Position numbers and translations under genes: made by a program
In this document: positions 1-8,111 of the stretch, in pieces
Layout of the letters: every line of letters begins with the position of its first letter
Numbering within the stretch: the stretch's first letter is position 1
Notes under the pieces: model-generated
Databases searched by the model: none
Seen by the model: only the letters and a program-made list of their open reading frames with translations
What the model was told of the DNA's origin: nothing
NCBI GenBank assembly: GCA_002373875.1
Contig: DFKQ01000087.1
Location: 1 to 12,903 of the forward strand
From: Lachnospiraceae bacterium UBA3641
GTDB taxonomy: Bacteria; Bacillota; Clostridia; Lachnospirales; Lachnospiraceae
DNA length: 12,903 bases
Reading direction: 5' to 3'

Positions 1-26
1 AACACAGGAACCGTCCCCCTGTTTCA
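1..26. repeat. GGGGGACGGTTCC-type palindromic repeat, partial at window edge
   Basis: Positions 7-26 are the exact reverse complement of positions 11190-11209, so two copies of the same short repeat lie about 11 kb apart. This copy can form a small hairpin with arms ACAGG (4-8) and CCTGT (18-22). It starts 17 nt beyond the stop codon of the last permease gene, so it lies in the 3' region of the importer operon or in an intergenic gap. The outer part is cut by the window edge. From memory, similar GGGGACGGTTC palindromes are scattered between genes in many Clostridia, sometimes near IS200-like (RAYT) transposases. No such transposase is visible here. Confidence 0.7.
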
Positions 27-42
27 ATTTCTGAAGTTTATA

Positions 43-894
43 TCAGCCCTTTACCGCACCTGCGATGAAGGAATCCTGTATTCTCCTGCACAGGATTATG
101 TAAACAATAAGTGTAGGGAAGGTTGCGATAACCAGCGCCGCACCTATGGGACCCCAATCCGTTGTATATGCACCCGACAGAGCCTTGATACCTACAGGCA
201 GTGTCCTGTGCTTGGAATCGGATATAAATACATTGGCAAACATGAACTCATTCCAGCACTGAAGGAATGCATAGATACCTATTGTTGCATATGCCGGTTT
301 CAGGAGGGGCACTATGATCCTTCCGAATGTTCCCCACAGACCGCATCCGTCGATACGAGCCGCCTCATCAAGGTCATAGGGTATATCTACCATAAAACCT
401 GTACAGATAAGGATCGACATCGACAATGTGAAGGCCGAGTAGGGAATGATCAATGTTGAATAATGGTTAAGCCAGTGAAGCTTACTGAGGATTACGTAAA
501 CCGGTACTATTGATGCCTGAAGAGGAATCGTAAGTCCCAGCATGAAAAATGCATTTGTAAGCTCCGCACCTCTCCATTTGATCCTGGTAATCGCATAAGT
601 AGCCATCATTGCCGCAAGGATAGAGATCACTATGGAAACAACCGTAACCAGCACACTGTTAACGAAATAGAGGCCCATGTTACCGGTCTTCATTGCGGAC
701 ACATAGTTGGACCACAGCCATTCCCGCGGGAGTCCCACCACATTCTTACCGAAGATTTCCTCATTGGATTTAAGTGAAAACGTGAACATAAAATATATCG
801 GGAAAATATTGATAAATGCCCAAACCACAAGGAGGATGTATATCAGTACTTTAACAGCGGGATTAGATTTTTTTATTGAGTAACGTTCTTCCAC
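43..894 (-). CDS. CUT1 sugar ABC transporter permease, MalG-like
   Basis: This is an inner-membrane permease subunit of a carbohydrate importer (binding-protein-dependent transport system inner membrane component family). It has 283 residues, close to the family's usual 270-290. Hydrophobic segments occur near residues 15-38, 76-100, 112-135, 145-168, 200-220 and 248-268. The EAA loop, which contacts the ATPase, is clear at about 177-199 (EAARIDG followed by PLLKP). The C-terminus AGAVKG is typical of MalG-type subunits. Translation starts at a GTG. It is preceded by AAGGAGGG, which overlaps the TAA stop of the MalF-like gene 14 nt upstream, so the two are tightly coupled. The substrate cannot be told from sequence. 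The ATPase partner is not in the window. Confidence 0.95.
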   Translation of the reverse strand: MEERYSIKKSNPAVKVLIYILLVVWAFINIFPIYFMFTFSLKSNEEIFGKNVVGLPREWLWSNYVSAMKTGNMGLYFVNSVLVTVVSIVISILAAMMATYAITRIKWRGAELTNAFFMLGLTIPLQASIVPVYVILSKLHWLNHYSTLIIPYSAFTLSMSILICTGFMVDIPYDLDEAARIDGCGLWGTFGRIIVPLLKPAYATIGIYAFLQCWNEFMFANVFISDSKHRTLPVGIKALSGAYTTDWGPIGAALVIATFPTLIVYIILCRRIQDSFIAGAVKG

Positions 895-908
895 CTTTTA
901 ATCCCTCC

Positions 909-1811
909 TTATTCCTTTTCCTTAAATACCGCCGATATAGCCAACGCAAACGCGAAGCACAGTATGATCAGCATTACCGATATCGTTGATCCCATTCCGT
1001 ATCTGTTCCTCAAAAACAGCATGTCCTCAAGCAACGTGGACGGTACTTCTGTCTTGTGTGTAGGGCCGGCATTCGTTATTATGCGGACCAGGTCGTATGT
1101 CTTAAGTGAACCCGTCACCGCAAAGATAACGCTGGTCCTTATAATGGGCTTGATGGTGGGAATTACCACATACCAGTCAACCTGCCAGTTGGTGGCTCCG
1201 TCAAGCATTGCCGCTTCACGCAGATCGGGGGAAACACCCTTAACACCGGCATACATAAGGAGCATGTGATATCCGACATACTGCCATATGGTGGGAACAA
1301 CTACAGAGCCGAGTGCCGTCTTGGGATCACCTACCCATATATGCTGCCAGTCCACAAGTCCCAATGCGGCAAGCGCCCTGTTTAAGATTCCGTAATCGGG
1401 ATTATAGATCTTCAGCCACAACTGACCTATAACAACCGTCGAAATAAGCACGGGCATGAAGAAAACCGTAAGGAAGAACCTCTCTCCCTTATACTTGCGT
1501 CCCAGCAGTAATGCCAGAAGCAGGGAAAAAGGAAGCTGAACGAATACAGAGAAAAAAGCAATGATAAGAGCGTTCTTAAGGGATGTCATCCAGTTGATCG
1601 ATCCGCTCTTAAACAGATCTATATAGTTCTTAAAACCGATATATTCTCCCGGTGAAAAACCATTCCATTTCTGAAAGCTCCTGTATATCGATACTGCAAT
1701 GGGAGCTATCAGGATACCTACAAAGAGAAGTATCGCAGGAAGCAAAAACAGAAATATATCTAAACCGGTCTTAAAATTCTTGTTTTTGGACTTATGTTTG
1801 TTATCTGCCAT
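909..1811 (-). CDS. CUT1 sugar ABC transporter permease, MalF-like
   Basis: This is the partner permease of the same importer, 300 residues long. A Lys-rich cytoplasmic N-terminus (HKSKNKNFK) precedes the first membrane segment at about 18-42. Further segments lie near 82-104, 112-133, 168-190, 220-238 and 275-294. The EAA motif is at about 199-217 (EAAMLDGA, then IPTIKP), as in MalF/UgpA-type subunits. The large periplasmic insert of enterobacterial MalF is absent, which is normal for Firmicutes. The ATG start has a GGGAAGG ribosome site 8 nt upstream. That site is nearly identical to the 3' arm of the hairpin just upstream, so its access may depend on RNA folding. The gene follows the binding protein and overlaps the MalG-like gene's ribosome site at its stop codon. 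Confidence 0.95.
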   Translation of the reverse strand: MADNKHKSKNKNFKTGLDIFLFLLPAILLFVGILIAPIAVSIYRSFQKWNGFSPGEYIGFKNYIDLFKSGSINWMTSLKNALIIAFFSVFVQLPFSLLLALLLGRKYKGERFFLTVFFMPVLISTVVIGQLWLKIYNPDYGILNRALAALGLVDWQHIWVGDPKTALGSVVVPTIWQYVGYHMLLMYAGVKGVSPDLREAAMLDGATNWQVDWYVVIPTIKPIIRTSVIFAVTGSLKTYDLVRIITNAGPTHKTEVPSTLLEDMLFLRNRYGMGSTISVMLIILCFAFALAISAVFKEKE

Positions 1812-1840
1812 GTTAAATACCTTCCCAAAGAGTAAAATAT

Positions 1841-1872
1841 ACCCTTCCCAAACCCGCAGGAATGGGAAGGGT
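1841..1872 (-). promoter_or_regulatory. Intercistronic stem-loop between binding protein and MalF-like permease
   Basis: A perfect 10-bp stem (arms 1841-1850 and 1863-1872) with a 12-nt loop lies 10 nt after the stop codon of the binding-protein gene. It is not followed by a clean T-run, so it is unlikely to be a full terminator. A stem-loop at this place in sugar-importer operons is commonly linked to stabilising the upstream message, so that the binding protein is made in excess over the permeases (established for MalE-type operons). The 5' arm is also complementary to the MalF-like ribosome site at 1820-1827 over 8 bases. Confidence 0.75.
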
Positions 1873-1881
1873 TAAATTCAA

Positions 1882-3264
1882 TTACCTTAAGTCGCTTGCA
1901 AGACCCTCAATGAAGCCTGCACCGTCGATCTGTGAACCGTAAACCTGGTCTACATATGAAAGGTAAACCTGAGCGTCGTCTGCTGTCATAGCGGTATCAC
2001 CGAAGAGTACCATTGAATCAGCATTAGCAACGATCTCTGCTACAGTCTGGGTAAGAGGATTTACTGCACTTGTATCACCGTAAGGTGTCCATGCAGGAAG
2101 TCCGCAACCATCAAGATATCCATAGTGGCAGATGTACTTACCAAGCTCCATAGCGTAATCAGCAGCCCTCTCAGCGTTAGGTGATGAAGCAGCTACAGCA
2201 AGTGTATCTGAAGGACCACCGATAAGCTGACCAAGCTTAGACTTGCTTGAATCAATTACAGGGAACTCAGCAACCTTAACCTTATCCTTGAACTCCTCAT
2301 TTGCAGCGAAGTCAGCGCAGTTCCATGTACCGTTCATGTAGAATGCGTACTTGCCTGCCATGAAGTTAGCCTTAACTTCGTCGTTTGTAAGACCGATACC
2401 GGCGGGATCGAAGTATTCCTTGGTGATCATTTCCTGGAAAGTATCAACTGCATCAGCGATACCCTGATTATTCCATGTTGCACCGTTTACAAATACATCG
2501 TTAAGTGCCTCGGCACCGATCGACTTCTCGATGATAGACTCAAGATACTCGGTTACGCACCATGTCTCCTTACCTGCACATCCGAAAGGAGTGATGCCCT
2601 TAGCCTTAAGGTCGTCACAGCACTTGATGAAGTCCTCATATGTTCCGGGAATCTCATCGTATCCTGCTTCCTTAAGAAGATCCATGTTAGCGAAAAGACC
2701 AACGATGTTCATTGTAAGCGGAACACCGTAGTGTTTGCCTTCGTATGTTGAGTTACCAAGCATAACTACAGGAAGCTCGTCCTTGTAGTTCTGGTATACA
2801 TCGTCAAGGCAGTAAACCTTACCGGCCTGAACGAAGTCACCAAGGAATGCACATGACCATGTGAAGAAGATATCAGGCATCTCATCAGCTGAAACAGCAG
2901 CCTTGATCTTGGTCTTGTATGACTCATTCTCGAATGCTTCCCAGTTAAGAGTGATGTTGGGATATAACTTCTGCATGTCAGCAATAGCTGCTTCATAAGA
3001 ATGACGGTTAGAATCACTCTCGGTAGCTATACACCACATATTAAGTGTTATGGGTTCGTCAGAAGCTGCCTCCTCAGCAGGTGCCTCAGCCTCTTCCTCA
3101 GCTGCGGGCTCTTCAGCGGGAGCCTCGGTCTCAGCTTCTGCTGCAGGCTCAGCTGCAGGTGCTGCAGGTGCTGCTTCGGTTGCTGCAGAACCGCCGCCAC
3201 AGGCTGTAAGCGATAATGCCATAACGCCTGCGAGTAACATTGATGCTACGCGTCTCATTTTCAT
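1882..3264 (-). CDS. CUT1 sugar ABC transporter substrate-binding lipoprotein
   Basis: This is an extracellular solute-binding protein, family 1, of 460 residues, lipid-anchored to the membrane. A signal peptide with lipobox LTAC puts the lipidated Cys at residue 22. It is followed by a low-complexity Ala/Glu/Pro linker at about 28-72 that acts as an acidic tether, a feature seen in Lachnospiraceae binding proteins. The folded domain begins near ITLNMWC and shows family features such as FENESYKTKIKAAVSADEMPD (split: the YKTKIKAA helix, then MPDIFF) and an ANFMAGKYAFYMNG segment near residues 300-315. The ATG start has AAGGAGG 7 nt upstream. The gene is first of three in the importer cluster, with the permeases downstream. 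The ligand is unknown; a mono- or oligosaccharide is the family expectation. Confidence 0.95.
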   Translation of the reverse strand: MKMRRVASMLLAGVMALSLTACGGGSAATEAAPAAPAAEPAAEAETEAPAEEPAAEEEAEAPAEEAASDEPITLNMWCIATESDSNRHSYEAAIADMQKLYPNITLNWEAFENESYKTKIKAAVSADEMPDIFFTWSCAFLGDFVQAGKVYCLDDVYQNYKDELPVVMLGNSTYEGKHYGVPLTMNIVGLFANMDLLKEAGYDEIPGTYEDFIKCCDDLKAKGITPFGCAGKETWCVTEYLESIIEKSIGAEALNDVFVNGATWNNQGIADAVDTFQEMITKEYFDPAGIGLTNDEVKANFMAGKYAFYMNGTWNCADFAANEEFKDKVKVAEFPVIDSSKSKLGQLIGGPSDTLAVAASSPNAERAADYAMELGKYICHYGYLDGCGLPAWTPYGDTSAVNPLTQTVAEIVANADSMVLFGDTAMTADDAQVYLSYVDQVYGSQIDGAGFIEGLASDLR

Positions 3265-3331
3265 AATTGACCTCCTTAATAAATGAAATGAAATGTTTTA
3301 TATCGTAAAGCGGTTATCCGCCTTCGACCTG

Positions 3332-3886
3332 TTATTTATCCTTCCCGGAACCCGTCTTAACCATCGGCCAGGGATAATCGATGATCATCTCATCCCCATC
3401 CAGCGTGTAATAGAGTAAGGTGTCTTCAATAGGATCGCTGTACATAAGCTTGATCGTTCCGGCCTGCTCATCCAGCCTGTAGTGGCCGAAGAAGATGTTT
3501 TCCTCACTGAAGGTGCCTTCCCTGGTAAACTGGAAAACGTTCCTTCCGTTATCCTGGGTCCACACTCCTATGATCCCGGAACCCTTCTCTTCTTCTCCCC
3601 TGTGATATACCGCAGGCTTATAGAAGTAAATCTGGTCATGCGCTTCATCGTTTATATATCTGTGGTCAACCGTATTACCCGAAGCATCCGTCATGCTGAT
3701 AAAGGAATCATTTCTTGTATATGTGAATTCCTCACCGTCCAGTTCCGCCTTGCCGTTATCGTATAATACAAGAGCGTCCTTATCGGGTTCATGGTTATAT
3801 GCCCAGTGTTCCGTCTTGCCGCATCCCGCAAGCATCATCACCATGGTAATCACTGCCGCAAGGACCGGAAACCTTAATCTCTTCAT
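3332..3886 (-). CDS. Small lipoprotein with beta-rich (lipocalin-like) repeats, function unknown
   Basis: This predicted lipoprotein has 184 residues. Its hydrophobic signal ends in a lipobox LAGC with the Cys at residue 22. I chose the ATG at 3886 because an AAGGA site lies 6-7 nt upstream and a TATAAT-like -10 lies just before it. A GTG at 3913 would add nine residues, but it lacks a ribosome site and would lie at or upstream of the predicted transcript start. The mature part seems to hold two related beta-strand modules, about 30-90 and 105-178. The second has the pattern GVW, VFQFTREGTFS, GHYRLD, LLYYTLDGDEMII, typical of small lipocalin-like or DUF-type extracellular lipoproteins in Clostridia. 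It lies 67 nt upstream of the sugar-binding lipoprotein gene on the same strand, so it may be co-transcribed with the importer. No enzymatic motif is visible. Confidence 0.85.
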   Translation of the reverse strand: MKRLRFPVLAAVITMVMMLAGCGKTEHWAYNHEPDKDALVLYDNGKAELDGEEFTYTRNDSFISMTDASGNTVDHRYINDEAHDQIYFYKPAVYHRGEEEKGSGIIGVWTQDNGRNVFQFTREGTFSEENIFFGHYRLDEQAGTIKLMYSDPIEDTLLYYTLDGDEMIIDYPWPMVKTGSGKDK

Positions 3887-3915
3887 AAAGCATCCTTCTT
3901 CAAGTCTGTTCACAA

Positions 3916-3921
3916 ATTATA
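3916..3921 (-). promoter_or_regulatory. Candidate -10 element of the small lipoprotein gene
   Basis: The minus strand reads TATAAT here, a perfect sigma-A -10 hexamer, 29 nt upstream of the chosen ATG at 3886. No good -35 lies at 16-18 bp (the sequence there is close to CGCTGA), so the promoter may be weak or activator-dependent. That would fit control by the nearby two-component pair, but this is inference. Confidence 0.45.
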
Positions 3922-4007
3922 CATAAAATATACATAATTCAGCGAATAAATTAAATGTAAAAATTTTACCAGTACAAGCACTTTTTTTACTTCTTGTACA
4001 CAAATAT

Positions 4008-4048
4008 AAAAAGCGCCGGTGAATTTTTGTGCAACTTGCAAAATTCAC
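4008..4048 (-). terminator. Possible purL terminator hairpin
   Basis: On the minus strand, 9-base arms GTGAATTTT and AAAATTCAC (4019-4048) enclose a further TGCAA/TTGCA pairing. A CTTTTTA run follows at 4008-4013, after a CGGCGC spacer. The hairpin begins about 60 nt past the purL stop codon. The stem is AT-rich and the T-run is not directly adjacent, so it may terminate only partially. Two more inverted repeats follow: GTACAAG/CTTGTAC with arms at 3972-3978 and 3993-3999, and GTAAAA/TTTTAC at 3957-3969. Confidence 0.4.
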
Positions 4049-4108
4049 TGACACTTTTTTTGTGTAACTGTTCAGAGCCATGCACATACAAGGCGGCACA
4101 TGCACCCT

Positions 4109-7100
4109 CTATGAGAAATAAGCTACCCCGGACTCAAATATCTTCATATCCTGTTCACCGTAAATATTTATGGCAACCGATTCACCACGCCGCTCAGAGT
4201 GCCCCATCTTACCGAAGCATCTGCCGTCCGGTGAAGTTATTCCCTCAATGGCCATATATGAACCGTTTATGTTCCACTCTTCATCCATGCTCACGTTACC
4301 ATCCGGATCGCAGTACCTTGTAGCCACCTGGCCGTTCTCAAAAAGCTTCTTAAGCCATTCGTCATTTGCCACAAACCTTCCCTCACCGTGGGATGCGGGA
4401 ATGACATAGGTTCCTCCAAGCTCAGCTCCCCTAAGCCAGGGTGACTTGTCGGAAACAACCCTTGTGTAAACCATCTTGGATATATGGCGGTTTATGGTGT
4501 TGAAGGTAAGCGTGGGCGAATCCTCATCCTGACCCGTTATATCACCCCCCGGAACAAGTCCCAGCTTTATAAGGGCCTGGAAGCCGTTACAGATACCCAG
4601 TGCCAGTCCGTCACGCTCGTTAAGAAGCTTCATGACAGCCTCCTTCATTGCCTCGTTGCGGAAAGCCGTAGCGAAGAATTTAGCCGAGCCGTCAGGCTCA
4701 TCACCTGCCGAGAAGCCGCCCGGGAACATGATTATCTGGGCCTTCTCAATGCCTGCCTTAAATTCACCCACCGATTCCCTTATATCCTCTGCGCTCATGT
4801 TCCTGAATACCCTGGTGATAACATCGGCTCCCGCTCTTTCAAATGCCTTCGCCGAATCATATTCGCAGTTGGTTCCGGGGAATACGGGTATGAAGACCGT
4901 GGGCCTTGCCACCTTATTCCTGCACACATACACATTGCTCTCTTTATATAGATCACACTTAAGAGGTGTAGTGTCAGCTGATGCTTTTGTGGGGAACACC
5001 TTCTCAAGGGGTGCCTTCCACGCATCAAGTGCTTCCTTTTCACTTATCTTCACATCACCGTAGGTGAAGCTTCCGTCACCCGTAACTTCACCTATCACCA
5101 TATGTTCCGAAGCAAGTCCGTCAAGCCTGTCTGCATCAACCTCGGCAACTATGGAACCAAAGGCGGGTCTGAAGAGTGACTCTGCATCGACAGTATCAGC
5201 GATCCTGATTCCCATACCATTACCGAAGGCCATCTTGCTGAGGGCAGCGATAAGTCCCTTGCCGTCAAGGGCGTAGGCCGATACTATCCTCTTATCCTGT
5301 ATGTCCTTATGAACAGAATCAAAGAGGGCCATCTGCTTATCATAATCCGGCAGGTCGTATTCATCCCTTCCTGCCCTTACCAGGATAAGCTTATTGCCTG
5401 CCTTCTTTAATTCGGGGGTTATTATATCCTCTTCTCCTGCAACATCAACCGCAAAGGATACAAGTGTTGGAGGAACATCTATATTATTGAAGGTACCGGA
5501 CATGGAATCCTTGCCGCCTATTGAGGGAAGGCCGAAACGAAGCTGGGCTTCGAAGGCACCGAGCAGGGCCGTAAAGGGCTGGCTCCATCTTGACGGTTCT
5601 TCATTCATGCGCCTGAAATATTCCTGGAAGGTAAACCTTATCTTCTTATAATCGCCGCCGCTTGCAACTATTCTTGCCATGGATTCAACCATGGCATAAA
5701 CAGCACCGTGATATGGGCTCCAGGATGACAGATATGGATCGAACCCGTAACTCATCATGGTAACCGTATCGCACTTGCCCTTAAGGACAGGCAGCTTGGC
5801 GACCATGGTCTGGGTCTCGGTCAGCTGGTACCTGCCGCCGTAGGGCATAAATACGGAGCCTGCTCCGATAGAACCGTCAAACATTTCAACCAGACCCTTC
5901 TGTGAACATACATTCAGATCCTTAAGAGTATTAAGCCAAGCACCCTTTATATCGCCCTTATCAAGTGAATCGGCGACTGCTTTTATTTCATATTTATCGA
6001 AAAACCTGTTCTCATCATCCGGCATATCGGCAAACACATCGGTTTCCTGATGGGCACCGTTGGTATCGAGAAAAGCGCGGGATATATTCACTATCTCCTT
6101 ACCTCGCCATGAAAGCACCAGCCTGGGTTCCTCGGTAACCACCGCAACTTTGGTTGCCTCAAGATTCTCTTCGGCCGCGTATTTCATGAACTCATCAACA
6201 TCAGAGGGCGCAACCACGACCGCCATTCTCTCCTGGGACTCTGATATGGCAAGCTCAGTACCGTCAAGACCTGCGTACTTCTTGGGCACCTTGTCAAGGT
6301 CCACCTTAAGACCTGCTGCCAGCTCGCCTATGGCAACGGATACTCCGCCTGCGCCAAAGTCATTACACTTCCTTATAAGCCTTGAAGCCTCCGGCCTTCG
6401 AAAGAGCCTCTGAAGCTTACGCTCCGTAGGGGCATTACCCTTCTGCACTTCCGCCCCGCAGGTATCTATGGACTGCTCGGTATGAGCCTTACTGGAGCCG
6501 GTAGCACCGCCGCAGCCATCCCTTCCCGTGCGGCCGCCGAGAAGGATTATGATATCTCCCGGGTCTGATGTCTCGCGGATGACATTCTTCCTGGGTGCCG
6601 CTCCCATTACGGCTCCTATCTCCATTCTCTTGGCAACGTAATCGGGATGATATATTTCCTTAACATATCCTGTGGCAAGACCTATCTGGTTTCCGTAGGA
6701 TGAATAACCGGCTGCCGCGCCTCTTACCAGCTTCTTCTGGGGAAGCTTACCCTTCAGGGTATCCTTTATGGATCCCGTGGGATCGGCCGCTCCGGTTACA
6801 CGCATGGCCTGATATACATATGAACGGCCCGAAAGGGGATCCCTTATGGCTCCGCCAAGACAGGTTGCGGCCCCGCCGAAGGGTTCGATCTCGGTCGGGT
6901 GATTATGGGTCTCGTTCTTGAAGCTGATAAGCCACTCTTCCGTTTTACCGTTACTGCCCCCGATCTTAGTATCGGGGGAGCCCGCCGGCTTTGAGGCATC
7001 AGAGAAATCCGGCAGGATTTCTTCATCATATATTTCAACAGGAACAACTATAGAGCAGGCATTTATCTCATCCGATTCCTCCTGATCGTCAAGCTTACCC

Positions 7101-8023
7101 TCCTTCTTAAGCTTACGCATAGCAAGAAGGGCAACATCCATGAGGCATACGAACTTGTCACTGCCCCCGACACTCATGTCGGGGGAGCCCGCCGGCTTTG
7201 AGGCATCGGAGGAATCCGGCAGGATTCCTACATTGTATACTTCCTTGCGAGTCGCAATATACTTCTTATATGTATCCTCAATCGGCTTCCTGTAATAGCC
7301 GTCGGCAAAATCAACCTTCTTAAGCTCGGTCGAGAAGGTGGTGTGACGGCAGTGGTCCGACCAGTAGGTATCAAGAACCCTTATCTCGGTCATGGAGGGA
7401 TCACGATCCTCCTCGTTTTTGAAATAATTCTGTATATGGAGGAAATCCTTAAAGGTCATGGCAAGGCCCAGAGAATCATACAGCTTCTTAAGATCACCCT
7501 CCGCCATATCCTTAAACCCGTCAAAGATCACGACATCAGCGGGTTCATCAAACCTGGTGATAAGTGTATCGGGCTTAACCAGACCCGTTTCCCTTGAATC
7601 AACGGGATTTATGCAATAGCTCTTGATCTGCTCAAGCTCTTCATCGCTTATCCCGCCTTCTATACAGTATGTAACGGCCGTCTTGATGACGGGCTCCTCA
7701 TCCTCCTTTAGGAACTTTACACACTGCTCGGCGGAATCCGCCCTCTGGTCAAACTGGCCGGGAAGGTATTCTACCGAAAATACCCTGGAATCAGCGCTCC
7801 TGTCAAAGTCCTCCTCATAGAGGATATCAACGGGCGGTTCCGAAAAGACCGTAACCTTAGCCTTCTCATAGGTCTCATCCGACAGATTCTCGATATCATA
7901 TCTGATAAGCTCACGAACACCGGTTATGTCCTTAAAGCCGAGATAATTCCTTATCTCCTCATGCAGCTCCGCTGCCTTAACCGCAAAGGGTTTCTTTTTC
8001 TCAACATAAATCCGCTTAACCAT
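4109..8023 (-). CDS. purL: Phosphoribosylformylglycinamidine synthase, single-chain PurL
   Basis: This cytoplasmic enzyme carries out the fourth step of purine synthesis, turning FGAR, ATP and glutamine into FGAM. It has 1304 residues, in the range of long single-chain PurL. An N-terminal PurS-like region is followed by the linker motif WSDHCRHTTF (221-230), then NETHNHPTEIEPFGG (370-384), which binds substrate. The first AIRS-like half contains DFGAGGVSVAIGEL, and a second half follows. The C-terminal class I glutamine amidotransferase has FPGGFSAGDE, the nucleophile Cys1145 in LGICNGFQAL, and ASHGEGRF. The ATG start is preceded by AAAGGAG at 7 nt spacing. Two inserts of about 22 residues (267-288 and 336-357) share SDASKPAGSPD. 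They come from the two palindromic elements listed separately and fall in what should be surface loops beside otherwise conserved sequence. All motifs are intact and the frame is open, so the enzyme is probably active. Confidence 0.98.
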   Translation of the reverse strand: MVKRIYVEKKKPFAVKAAELHEEIRNYLGFKDITGVRELIRYDIENLSDETYEKAKVTVFSEPPVDILYEEDFDRSADSRVFSVEYLPGQFDQRADSAEQCVKFLKEDEEPVIKTAVTYCIEGGISDEELEQIKSYCINPVDSRETGLVKPDTLITRFDEPADVVIFDGFKDMAEGDLKKLYDSLGLAMTFKDFLHIQNYFKNEEDRDPSMTEIRVLDTYWSDHCRHTTFSTELKKVDFADGYYRKPIEDTYKKYIATRKEVYNVGILPDSSDASKPAGSPDMSVGGSDKFVCLMDVALLAMRKLKKEGKLDDQEESDEINACSIVVPVEIYDEEILPDFSDASKPAGSPDTKIGGSNGKTEEWLISFKNETHNHPTEIEPFGGAATCLGGAIRDPLSGRSYVYQAMRVTGAADPTGSIKDTLKGKLPQKKLVRGAAAGYSSYGNQIGLATGYVKEIYHPDYVAKRMEIGAVMGAAPRKNVIRETSDPGDIIILLGGRTGRDGCGGATGSSKAHTEQSIDTCGAEVQKGNAPTERKLQRLFRRPEASRLIRKCNDFGAGGVSVAIGELAAGLKVDLDKVPKKYAGLDGTELAISESQERMAVVVAPSDVDEFMKYAAEENLEATKVAVVTEEPRLVLSWRGKEIVNISRAFLDTNGAHQETDVFADMPDDENRFFDKYEIKAVADSLDKGDIKGAWLNTLKDLNVCSQKGLVEMFDGSIGAGSVFMPYGGRYQLTETQTMVAKLPVLKGKCDTVTMMSYGFDPYLSSWSPYHGAVYAMVESMARIVASGGDYKKIRFTFQEYFRRMNEEPSRWSQPFTALLGAFEAQLRFGLPSIGGKDSMSGTFNNIDVPPTLVSFAVDVAGEEDIITPELKKAGNKLILVRAGRDEYDLPDYDKQMALFDSVHKDIQDKRIVSAYALDGKGLIAALSKMAFGNGMGIRIADTVDAESLFRPAFGSIVAEVDADRLDGLASEHMVIGEVTGDGSFTYGDVKISEKEALDAWKAPLEKVFPTKASADTTPLKCDLYKESNVYVCRNKVARPTVFIPVFPGTNCEYDSAKAFERAGADVITRVFRNMSAEDIRESVGEFKAGIEKAQIIMFPGGFSAGDEPDGSAKFFATAFRNEAMKEAVMKLLNERDGLALGICNGFQALIKLGLVPGGDITGQDEDSPTLTFNTINRHISKMVYTRVVSDKSPWLRGAELGGTYVIPASHGEGRFVANDEWLKKLFENGQVATRYCDPDGNVSMDEEWNINGSYMAIEGITSPDGRCFGKMGHSERRGESVAINIYGEQDMKIFESGVAYFS
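6953..7019 (-). repeat. In-frame palindromic element, purL copy A
   Basis: This 67-bp element lies inside purL and encodes about residues 335-357. On the plus strand it forms an 8-bp stem CCCCCGAT (6957-6964) with ATCGGGGG (6971-6978) and a 6-nt loop. A second stem, GCCGG (6984-6988) with CCGGC (7009-7013), follows. It matches copy B at 59 of 67 positions by my count. It is inserted between YDEE and KTEEWLISFKN, which I would expect to be nearly adjacent in related PurL proteins. The encoded core is SDASKPAGSPD. In behaviour it resembles the Rickettsia palindromic elements, which also sit in frame inside genes, but I see no sequence relation to them. Confidence 0.88.
7160..7226 (-). repeat. 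In-frame palindromic element, purL copy B
   Basis: This is the second 67-bp copy, exactly 207 bp (69 codons) from copy A and in the same reading frame, encoding about residues 266-288. Its stem is CCCCCGAC (7164-7171) with GTCGGGGG (7178-7185), followed by GCCGG (7191-7195) with CCGGC (7216-7220). Compared with copy A, six of eight differences fall in the first hairpin. Four are in its loop, and two form a matched T-A to C-G swap in its stem. It lies between RKEVYN and DKFVCLMD. Confidence 0.88.
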
Positions 8024-8062
8024 CGCTATTCTCCTTTATCCAAGTTTAAAACACCAAAAAAG

Positions 8063-8091
8063 AGTATATCAATTCTGACCTGTACTTGCAA
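8063..8091 (-). promoter_or_regulatory. purL promoter
   Basis: The minus strand shows -35 TTGCAA (8086-8091), a 17-bp spacer and -10 TATACT (8063-8068), a good sigma-A promoter. The predicted start is near 8056, giving a leader of about 33 nt that ends in the AAAGGAG site. It lies in the 88-bp gap after the response regulator gene. No purine riboswitch is possible in such a short leader, and I recognise no PurR box. Confidence 0.75.
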
Positions 8092-8111
8092 TAAACAAAT
8101 ACGTCCCGCCT

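Larger units (their letters stand above)
3887..4108. other. AT-rich gap between purL and the lipoprotein gene
   Basis: This 222-bp non-coding stretch is much more AT-rich than its neighbours. It holds the possible purL terminator, two extra inverted repeats and the TATAAT-like element of the lipoprotein gene. No coding frame in it has a supporting ribosome site. The short frames that cross it are judged chance. Confidence 0.6.

Noticed and set aside
3060..3185. GCTGCAGGTGCTGCAGG-like short repeats
   Set aside because: They are explained by the Ala/Glu/Pro-rich protein linker and codon repetition, not by a separate DNA element.
3050..3286. Plus-strand Ser/Ala-rich ORF
   Set aside because: It is the reverse reading of the low-complexity Ala/Glu/Pro linker of the binding protein.
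3304..3321. CRE-like site and promoter upstream of the binding-protein gene
   Set aside because: The best fit is about 10 of 14 to a CcpA site and the possible -10 TATAAA has no -35. It is too weak to list.
3917..4105. 62-codon minus-strand ORF after purL
   Set aside because: It runs through the AT-rich hairpin region, lacks a ribosome site, and has an irregular Cys/Lys-rich composition.
4484..5063. Plus-strand ORFs of 155 and 143 codons opposite purL
   Set aside because: They lie antisense to the conserved amidotransferase part of PurL and overlap each other in different frames.
8024..8111. Purine riboswitch ahead of purL
   Set aside because: The leader after the promoter is about 33 nt, too short for the aptamer, and no conserved core is visible.
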